A stretch of 64,000 nt of DNA from Streptomyces sp. NBC_01478 (GTDB taxonomy: Bacteria; Actinomycetota; Actinomycetes; Streptomycetales; Streptomycetaceae), in contig NZ_CP109444.1 of assembly GCF_036227225.1 (NCBI RefSeq), positions 3,577,501-3,641,500 of the forward strand. Direction: 5' to 3'. Position numbers and translations under genes: made by a program. This document shows, piece by piece, positions 59,101 to 64,000 of this stretch (the first letter of the stretch is position 1; each line of letters opens with the position of its first letter). Under the pieces are notes generated by a model, which was not told where the DNA came from, ran no database searches, and saw nothing but the letters and a program-made list of their open reading frames with translations.

Positions 59101-60248
59101 GCCGGTGGCCGCCAGGCACCGGACGCGTCCCGCCCCGGTTCGACCATCCGCAGCAGCACCTGCCGGGCGGTGCGCGCCTCCGGTTCGGACAGGTTGCCGT
59201 AGGCCTCCTCGGCGGTTGCCGCGATCGCGCCGTGTACTCCGCCTACCGCCTCGTACGCGGCCAGGGTCAGCATCCGGCTGCGGCGGCGGCGCCAGGTCTC
59301 CAGCAGGGCGTGCGAGAGCATCGGCAGGCCGCCGGGCTCGCCCAGCACCTCCTCGACGAGCCGTGCGGTCAACTCCCGTTCCACGATGAGCCCGGCGGCC
59401 TGTGCGGGCCTGACCACGACATCCCGCAGCTCCTCCGCGCTCATCGGCCCGACCAGCATCGCGGCCCCGCACAGCGCGTGCGCCAGTTCCCGGTGCTCGG
59501 CACAGCGCGGATAGAAGTCGGCGCGTACGGCGATGAGCACCTTCAGCCGGCTGCCGGGCTCGCGGGCGGTGAGCAACAGGTCGATGAACCGGGCCCGTTC
59601 GGCCTCGTCCCGGCAGAGCGTGAAGACCTCCTCGAACTGGTCCACGATCACGTAACTGTCCGGCTCGCCCTCCGCCGGTGCCAGCAGATGACCGTACGTC
59701 CGGACCGGCCGGGCCCCCGGGGTGAACACCCGCAGCGCCGCCGGACGCCCCCGGCGCGCGATCTCGTCCTGGAGCCTGGGGATCAACCCGGCCCGCACCA
59801 ACGACGACTTGCCGCTCCCGGAGGCCCCGAACAGCACCGCGAACCGGTGCCCGCACACCAGCTCGCTCAGCTCCCCGATCAGCCGGTCCCGCCCGAAGAA
59901 CACCTCCCGGTCCCCCGGCTCGAACCGCATGAGCCCCCGGTACGGCGACACCTCGTCCTCGTCGTCGTCCCGTGGCGCGCGGGCCGTCTCCGCCTCGGCC
60001 GCCGCCCAGCGCGACTCCCACTCCCCCGGGTCGCCCCCGCACGCCCGCACATATCCCTGAAGCACCGCGAGCGACGGCAGCCGTTCCCCACCGGCCGCCC
60101 GTGACAACGTTGCCGCCGTGAATCCCGCCGCGTCGGCCATGGCCCGGTACGACGGACCGCCTGCGGCCCGACGCAGCTCACGCAGCTCATGAGCAAGCCG
60201 CTGCACGGGACCCGCGTCCCGGTCCACCGGTATTTCAGGGCGCCCCAC
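56166..60248 (-). CDS. HTH-nSTAND1 NTPase with WD40 propeller (1360 aa)
   Basis: A 1360-residue signalling ATPase. The N-terminal helix-turn-helix is at about 34-60 (MADAAGFTAATLSRAAGGERLPS). The conserved PYRGLMRFEPGDREVFFGRD follows, then P-loop GASGSGKS (141-148), Walker B YVIVDQFEEVF near 200 and winged-helix parts. A variable Ser/Arg/Asp-rich insert spans about 385-470, a membrane helix about 620-640 (VAMLSAVLVVALVAGVVAW), and WD40-like repeats run to the end. GTG 60248 is chosen because the family starts with the sequence seen there (xGRPExPxD). Such proteins are poorly understood; relatives act in regulation and in phage defence. Confidence 0.87.
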   Translation of the reverse strand: MGRPEIPVDRDAGPVQRLAHELRELRRAAGGPSYRAMADAAGFTAATLSRAAGGERLPSLAVLQGYVRACGGDPGEWESRWAAAEAETARAPRDDDEDEVSPYRGLMRFEPGDREVFFGRDRLIGELSELVCGHRFAVLFGASGSGKSSLVRAGLIPRLQDEIARRGRPAALRVFTPGARPVRTYGHLLAPAEGEPDSYVIVDQFEEVFTLCRDEAERARFIDLLLTAREPGSRLKVLIAVRADFYPRCAEHRELAHALCGAAMLVGPMSAEELRDVVVRPAQAAGLIVERELTARLVEEVLGEPGGLPMLSHALLETWRRRRSRMLTLAAYEAVGGVHGAIAATAEEAYGNLSEPEARTARQVLLRMVEPGRDASGAWRPPARADAGDRVGLPAGVSDAGRSSVDAEPAGGVGLLAGALGARRSSAGVSDARRSSSDAELADGVDPLTYVPDPRRSPSRGGLGGRVASPAPTPDTRRPLPHTELTNWPDPALPLVLDTLTRARLLTSDEDGVHLAHEALITCWPRLRDWVEEDRERLLQHRRLAEAARVWLEHDRDPGALYRGAGLRRAEELFPGYVDDPALTTPERAFLVAAFEARDAEHRAGVRTVRRGRALVAMLSAVLVVALVAGVVAWEQHRDSLRKSTDDTARRVAEVADSLRTTEPRTAQLLGLAAWRTAQLPETRRALLGSLAQPETDSFTDPDPDPEPEPDTESGDSSARFLVDSGRTLLGVDGRTWRTWNVATRRRTASGRLPVGRVTSVSPDGRLFAVYEESGPDRIRLWDAVAGRWRTGDTAGATVDIVDLGAHGFVESDADDDRVRLRSAAGGRVLLSARAPNSADLAQSSDGRLAAVCPTGHAPQVWDLAHHRTLTGAWEKAGVLCHDDDRSSVVFGGGGGGGRFAVVGDSGVDVWDTASGRQVAQFDAPDVESAAFSPDGAFLATVDNDEIKVWRLSDTSAPVFRHALNNQVLAPGALAWDPDHPRLRYLEAGTVHTLDVAAATTTSWRDHPDDDVLLSPDGRTLATAERTGAGYRIRLRATATGRVTHTLPAPPAPVSSDPAEPVEPAYTLPLLAFSPDGRTLAYGVSAPGRTTTAQPVTLWDLTRDRARTTLDLASPSSRDGAAVVSLALGPGSRTLYAVRAPVLRDLRTEAWDTGRHRRTAAFPTPGDHLAVRPDGRLLVGDDRVLRPPSGTVDVSDLAQGGEIGALAFAPDGSRLAVGDDTGRVTLWDGTGRHRTGVLRNVFPAPLGDHPESVSALALSPDGRTLAVGGDTGTLQLWDTTTAQPLGDPLPTPGDAIDSLAFSADSTTLYAAGRHVPLQHYTVDPARAVPLICTRTSDAELTRTQWHTYLPNLPYRRLCAR

Positions 60249-60364
60249 AGGCCCACCCACTTCCACGCAAGCTCCGCACAGCGGATGAAAGCAACGATCA
60301 ACGCCGATCAACATATGTTCTTCGCCGATCGGACGTCACGCGGTTCCCGGCGGACGGAGCCGTG

Positions 60365-61123
60365 ATGACCGTCACTCGGCGTTCCCGGACAGCCCGACCG
60401 AACCTCGGAGTACTGCGGTTCGTCCGCCGGCGCGCGCATCCGATGAACGTCGACGAGGCGGTCGGCGAGACGTTCCTCGCCGCGTTCCGCCGCCCGCTGG
60501 TACGGCGGCTCTCCTTCACGGCGGCCGGGGCGCTCGCGGCCGGCCTCGCGCTGGTCGCGGTGAACGGCGGTCTGCCCGGCATGGGCGGTTCGGGCCCGCT
60601 GTCCTCCTCGGAACCGGCGAGCTGGACCGGCACCGCCAAGAGCATGGACGTCGCCGCCGCGCGCGGTTCCGCCGCCGGAAAGTGATGCCTGGACGCGACG
60701 GACCCGAACGGCACCGGCGCCGAGCCGGTGATCAGCAACGCAGACCTGCGCGGGCAGGTCGCCTCGATGATCGTGACACGCGGCGACCGGTCCGCGTACT
60801 GCCTGGCAGGTTCGGACGGCGGCGTGGCGAAGGGCCTCTCCCCGGTGCGCGAACAGCCCGACGGACACATCGAGGTGGACACCCTGGGTGCCCCGGGCAG
60901 CGGCGACGAGGAGCTCAACTACGTGGTCGGCTGGGCGGGTTCGGACGTCGAGGGCATCACCGCACGGGACCACGGGCACACCACCGAGGCCACCATCCAG
61001 GACGGCCGCTTCACCGCCTGGTGGCCCCACGGCGACCCCGACGGCCTGCTCACCGGCACCTTCACCCTGCGCCTGGCCGACGGCTCGACGCACACGGTGA
61101 AGGGCCCGGGCCTGCTGGGCTGA
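60365..61123 (+). pseudogene. chimeric ECF-sigma / membrane-anchored protein gene with in-frame UGA
   Basis: One frame runs from ATG 60365 (GGAG 5 nt upstream) to 61123 but is broken by TGA at 60683-60685. Codons before it give LRFVRRRAHPMNVDEAVGETFLAAF, which resembles ECF sigma region 2, fused to a membrane segment (FTAAGALAAGLALVAVNGG). After the TGA the same frame continues CLDATDPNGTGAEPVISNADLRG into a secreted-type domain (GDRSAYCLAGSDGG, GSTHTVKGPGLLG). TGG to TGA is the simplest explanation. A truncated 106-residue protein could still be made. Confidence 0.65.
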
Positions 61124-61195
61124 CGGCCCGGAGGACGAGACCTCCCGTCGAACCAGGTGGGGTCCGACGGGCGATCCGATCGTACGAGGCCACGG

Positions 61196-61735
61196 TCACC
61201 AGGTGTGCGCCACGTCCACCACGAGATGGTTGGCCGTCTGGAAGACCCGGAACGGCAGCCGGGCGCGGACACCGAGTCCGGCCTGGGTGTAGCCCTCGGA
61301 GCCGCCGACGACCTTGAACTCCCGGAAGGTCCGGTACCCGGTGACGTTGACGGACGGGAGCGCCGGGTAGGGCTGTCCGGTCGCCGGGTCGTAGCGCGAG
61401 GAGAACAGCGAGATCTCCAGGATGGCGCCGCCCTTGATCGGAACGACGATGTCGCTCGGGTCCTGGTGCAGTTCGTCGACGTAGCGGACCGAGTAGCCAA
61501 TCGGGTCGGCCGCCGTGCCCTGGGCGTCGAAGACCAGCCGGTCGTAGCACTCGTGCTGTCCGACCCGCACGTCGACCAGCCGCCTGTTGGCGACCGAGCC
61601 ACCGGTCTTGTCCAGGCTCCCCCACGTCACGGCGCAGTCCACGGCCGTCGGCGCGGCCACCGCCGGAACCGTGCCGGCCAGCAGGCCCCCGCCCGCCAGC
61701 GTCATCGCGGCCAGTGCAGTACCTATCCGTCGCAT
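61196..61735 (-). CDS. secreted AMIN-like domain protein
   Basis: A 179-residue exported protein: Sec signal ending VPAVAA near residue 28, then a single beta-rich domain (RRLVDVRVGQHECYDRLVFDAQG, GYSVRYVDELHQ, PFRVFQTANHLVVDVAHTW) matching the AMIN-like pattern of actinobacteria. Two cysteines could form a disulfide. AMIN-type domains bind peptidoglycan or localise envelope enzymes. GGGGGG upstream of ATG 61735 is part of a short CTACC/GGTAG inverted repeat that may cover the ribosome site. Confidence 0.82.
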   Translation of the reverse strand: MRRIGTALAAMTLAGGGLLAGTVPAVAAPTAVDCAVTWGSLDKTGGSVANRRLVDVRVGQHECYDRLVFDAQGTAADPIGYSVRYVDELHQDPSDIVVPIKGGAILEISLFSSRYDPATGQPYPALPSVNVTGYRTFREFKVVGGSEGYTQAGLGVRARLPFRVFQTANHLVVDVAHTW

Positions 61736-61877
61736 GACTACCCCCCGGTAGCTCGCCTAGGTGTGTGTCCTTTCAGACAGGCGGCCTTCCGGAAGGTTGT
61801 GCGCAGGGGAACAGTCCATCGCGGCGCAGCGGCCCGTCCAGCACCAACTGCCCCGCAGACCACGAGACTTCCTGCCG

Positions 61878-62696
61878 TTACGGCTTACGCGCAAGCCCAC
61901 CGTGCTCGGCGACGACCTCCGGGACACCCGAACCGGGCTCCGGACGCCAATGGGTCACCGAGACGACACCGGGCTCGACAAGCTCCAGGCCGTCGAAGAA
62001 CGCGGTGATCTCGTCGAGGGAGCGCAGGTTGTACGGAACGGCGCCGCTGCTGTTGTAGGCGTCCTGGGCCTGCTCGAAGACCGGGTCGATGCCGCGCGAC
62101 CCGTCGTTGACGGAGAGGTAACTGCCCGAGGGCAGGGCCTCCATCAGCCGGGTGACGATGGAACGGGCCTGATCGTAGTCGGCGACATGCCCCAGGATGT
62201 TGCTGAGGATGAGCGCGGTGGGCCGGCCGAAGTCCAGCGTCTCGGCGGCGACTTCGAGAATGCGGTCCGGGTCCGTCACGTTGGCGTCGATGTAGGCGGT
62301 CGCGCCCTCCGCGGTGGAGTACAGCAGGGCGCGGGCGTGCGCGAGCACCATCGGATCGTTGTCGACGTAGACGATCCGCGCCTCGGGAGCGAGCCCCTGG
62401 GCGACCTGGTGGGTGTTCTGCGCGGTCGGAAGCCCGGTACCGACGTCCAGGAACTGCCGGATGCCCGCCTCGGAGACGAGATACGCGATATTGCGCCGCA
62501 GGAAGCCACGGCTGGACCGGGCAATGGCGACGATCCCGGGAAACACCTCGGTGTACGCGTCACCGGCCGCCTCGTCGACGGGGTAGTTGTCCTTGCCGCC
62601 GAGCCAGTAGTTCCAGATACGGGCGGAGTGCGGCACCGACGTGTCGATCTTCTGCTGCTGCTCCGCCGGCTCGGGCGTCGGCACAGGGTCGCTCAT
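61878..62696 (-). CDS. SAM-dependent methyltransferase, DUF574 family
   Basis: A 272-residue methyltransferase of the Streptomyces-expanded DUF574 group: DTSVPHSARIWNYWLGGKDNY near residue 18, the SAM motif FLDVGTGLPT, VYVDNDPMVLAHARALL and PTALILSNILGHVAD. The family is numerous in streptomycetes, with mostly unknown substrates; some members sit beside conservons or regulators. ATG 62696 is used; GAAGGA lies 12 nt upstream. Confidence 0.92.
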   Translation of the reverse strand: MSDPVPTPEPAEQQQKIDTSVPHSARIWNYWLGGKDNYPVDEAAGDAYTEVFPGIVAIARSSRGFLRRNIAYLVSEAGIRQFLDVGTGLPTAQNTHQVAQGLAPEARIVYVDNDPMVLAHARALLYSTAEGATAYIDANVTDPDRILEVAAETLDFGRPTALILSNILGHVADYDQARSIVTRLMEALPSGSYLSVNDGSRGIDPVFEQAQDAYNSSGAVPYNLRSLDEITAFFDGLELVEPGVVSVTHWRPEPGSGVPEVVAEHGGLARKP

Positions 62697-62871
62697 GAGT
62701 CGTGTACGTCCTTCAACCGGGGCGGGGATCAAGGGGGATCATTCGCGGCACATCCTAGGGGCCAACTCCCTTGGCTGGCGCGCTAGTCCGTGTCTTTCGA
62801 CTGGTGTGCTGGTCATGGGACTCGGGCGGTTCGTTCAGCGAAAACGCATACCCCGGGCCACCTCTCTAAGC

Positions 62872-62912
62872 GGTACGAATTTCCGTACCAGTCCGGTACG
62901 ATATTAGGTACC
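62872..62912. promoter_or_regulatory. paired palindromes before the toxin-antitoxin operon
   Basis: GGTACG-AATTTC-CGTACC (62872-62889) is a perfect dyad. A second, GGTAC...GTACC (62895-62912), is centred 23 bp away and overlaps a TACGAT -10 candidate (62897-62902). Two copies of one palindrome are the usual pattern for antitoxin autorepression. Confidence 0.65.
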
Positions 62913-62934
62913 ACTCCGCGAGAGGATGTGTGCC

Positions 62935-63207
62935 ATGACCATTACCGCCAGCGAGGCGCGCAAGGAACTCTTCCCCCTGATCAAGAAGGTCAACGACGAC
63001 CACGCACCGGTACGGATTCACTCCAAGAACGGCGACGCCATCCTCATGTCGGCAGAGGACTACGACGCCTGGCAGGAGACCATCTACCTCCTGCGCTCAC
63101 CGGCCAACGCCCGCCGCCTCATGGAAGCCGTCGCCCGCGACCGTGCGGGCCAGACGGGGGTCACCAAGACCCTGGAGGAGCTCCAGGAACTGGCCGGTGA
63201 CGAGTGA
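62935..63207 (+). CDS. yefM: antitoxin, YefM/Phd family
   Basis: A 90-residue antitoxin: the N-terminal Phd DNA-binding fold [43 protein letters not shown] in the middle, and a flexible acidic C-terminus that wraps the toxin. AGAGG precedes ATG 62935 by 9 nt. It overlaps the toxin gene by 4 bp and is expected to repress its own promoter via the upstream GGTAC dyads. Confidence 0.93.
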   Translation: MTITASEARKELFPLIKKVNDDHAPVRIHSKNGDAILMSAEDYDAWQETIYLLRSPANARRLMEAVARDRAGQTGVTKTLEELQELAGDE

Positions 63208-63467
63208 GGGACGTCAACTTCGACCCAGCCGCCTGGGACGACTTCCAGCACTGGCTTGCGACCGACCGCAAGATGGTGCGCCGCATCGTCCGCCTGATCG
63301 GCGAGATCCAGCGCGATCCGTTCAACGGCATCGGCAAGCCCGAACCGCTGAAGGGGGACCTCTCCGGCTACTGGTCGCGCCGCATCGACGACGAACACCG
63401 TCTCGTCTACCGAGCCGACAACAAAGAGGTCAAGATCCTCAAGGCTCGTTACCACTACAGCGACTAG
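63204..63467 (+). CDS. yoeB: toxin, YoeB/Txe family mRNA interferase
   Basis: An 87-residue RelE-fold ribosome-dependent mRNA endonuclease with the YoeB marks [27 protein letters not shown] and the C-terminal ARYHY; the catalytic Glu, Arg, His and Tyr positions are retained. GTG 63204 overlaps the antitoxin stop (GTGA), coupling translation so that antitoxin is made first. Confidence 0.94.
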   Translation: MRDVNFDPAAWDDFQHWLATDRKMVRRIVRLIGEIQRDPFNGIGKPEPLKGDLSGYWSRRIDDEHRLVYRADNKEVKILKARYHYSD

Positions 63468-64000
63468 GCCGGCCAGGGCACCCGCCCAGCGGTCCTGCCG
63501 CCCTACGGCGGCACACAATTGCTGATACGCGAGCAAGGCGCAGCAGTCCCGGGGTGGTCGCAGCGCATGACGACGCCATCGGGGATCCGGCCTCCTTGTG
63601 CCCAAGCCATTTCACGGCGGTCGAGTTGCAGGGACCGCTCATAAGCGCACGACCAACCGGTGAGGCGTCCCACGCACGTCTCACCTTCAGGACGGCGGCG
63701 GCACCCATCGCGTTGCCTGTTGCCGACTGACACGATCGGAATCGACGTACCAACGCCCGTCAAATGGTGTCAGCTCGCCGTACCTTGCGGGCAGCATCGA
63801 CCGGCTCACCGATGGCGAAGCCGCCCTCTCAGGCAACTCCCGGCTAGGCAGCTTCCGGCTGCGGCCTTCACAAACCGGCGCACCTGTTGTCGGTGGCCGC
63901 GGCTAGGATTCACCAGGTCCGCGACTCGGTGGAAACGGTGCGTAAAGCCAGGAGCGGACAGTCACTGGAGACGCGGGACAAGAGGCGGGGACGGCGCATG
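63468..64000. other. 533-bp region with no convincing gene
   Basis: Several short frames exist on both strands, but none has a ribosome site plus coding character. The sequence is less GC-biased by codon position than real genes here. The last three bases are an ATG (63998) after GAGGCGGGGA, so a gene may begin exactly at the window edge. Confidence 0.4.

Noticed and set aside
60683..60685. UGA as a selenocysteine codon
   Set aside because: The context (after Gly-Lys, before Cys-Leu) fits no selenoprotein family, the gene looks chimeric, and no SECIS-like hairpin was recognised just downstream; TGG to TGA is simpler.
60298..60918. 206-codon frame antisense to the chimeric pseudogene
   Set aside because: It has no ribosome site and Ser/Arg/Pro-rich composition; the plus-strand frame continues through the single UGA with clear coding character on both sides.
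63503..63763. 86-residue frame on the minus strand near the window end (contains WAQGGRIPDGVVMRCDHPG)
   Set aside because: A short stretch looks protein-like, but there is no ribosome site, the ends are not protein-like, and I could not assign a family. It may be a remnant; it was not listed as a gene.

Overview
This is a 64 kb piece of a Streptomyces-type chromosome. The DNA is very GC-rich with strong G/C bias at third codon positions, GTG starts are frequent, and genes overlap by ATGA or GTGA. The gene content is also typical of the genus: an AfsR/SARP-type regulator, a conservon (Cvn) operon, a DUF574-type methyltransferase, a DmdR-type iron regulon, and dispersed Streptomyces intergenic repeats. 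No rRNA, tRNA, CRISPR array, intact insertion sequence or prophage was recognised. Most of the window reads as ordinary core or near-core chromosome, with patches of decay.

Layout. 1-9.6 kb: the end of a glutamine-dependent NAD synthetase gene, a small conserved ORF, two MFS exporters (one with its own TetR regulator), an EEP-domain membrane protein, panB and a DrrAB-like ABC exporter. 9.6-19.4 kb: a giant SARP regulator facing the exporter, an M50 membrane protease, an F420-dependent NADP reductase, a cytoplasmic sialidase, a further MFS protein and methionine aminopeptidase. 19.4-32.5 kb: an iron and heme block. It holds heme oxygenase, two HtaA-domain surface proteins, the heme ABC importer hmuTUV and the EfeOBU ferrous-iron system with a fourth lipoprotein gene. 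DmdR-like iron boxes lie in front of heme oxygenase, between htaA and hmuT, and twice in front of efeO.

32.5-48.6 kb: scattered metabolic and envelope genes (prim-pol-like protein, Rsm22-type methyltransferase, serine beta-lactamase, Bcr/CflA exporter, Gfo/Idh/MocA oxidoreductase, D-Ala-D-Ala carboxypeptidase, MacB/Lol-type ABC pair, aldo/keto reductase, MazG). This stretch also holds an SDR pseudogene carrying a dispersed repeat. 48.6-56 kb: a four-gene conservon whose histidine kinase has a long repetitive tail, then an XRE-TPR regulator behind a perfect dyad. 56-61 kb: an HTH-nSTAND-WD40 giant with remnants of other genes on either side, one carrying an in-frame UGA. 61-64 kb: a secreted AMIN-like protein, a DUF574 methyltransferase and a YefM/YoeB toxin-antitoxin pair, then about 0.5 kb with no convincing gene.

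How the parts fit together. HtaA proteins would capture heme at the cell surface, HmuTUV would import it, heme oxygenase would open the ring and release iron, and EfeUOB would supply iron directly. All are placed under DmdR-like boxes. The most interesting non-coding signals are an array of 11-bp-phased heptamers in front of the DrrAB exporter beside a SARP gene, a tandem hairpin repeat with compensatory base changes, several predicted leaderless promoters, and decayed genes associated with dispersed repeats. Gene boundaries come from reading frames and visible ribosome sites; names rest on recognised motifs, not on database searches.
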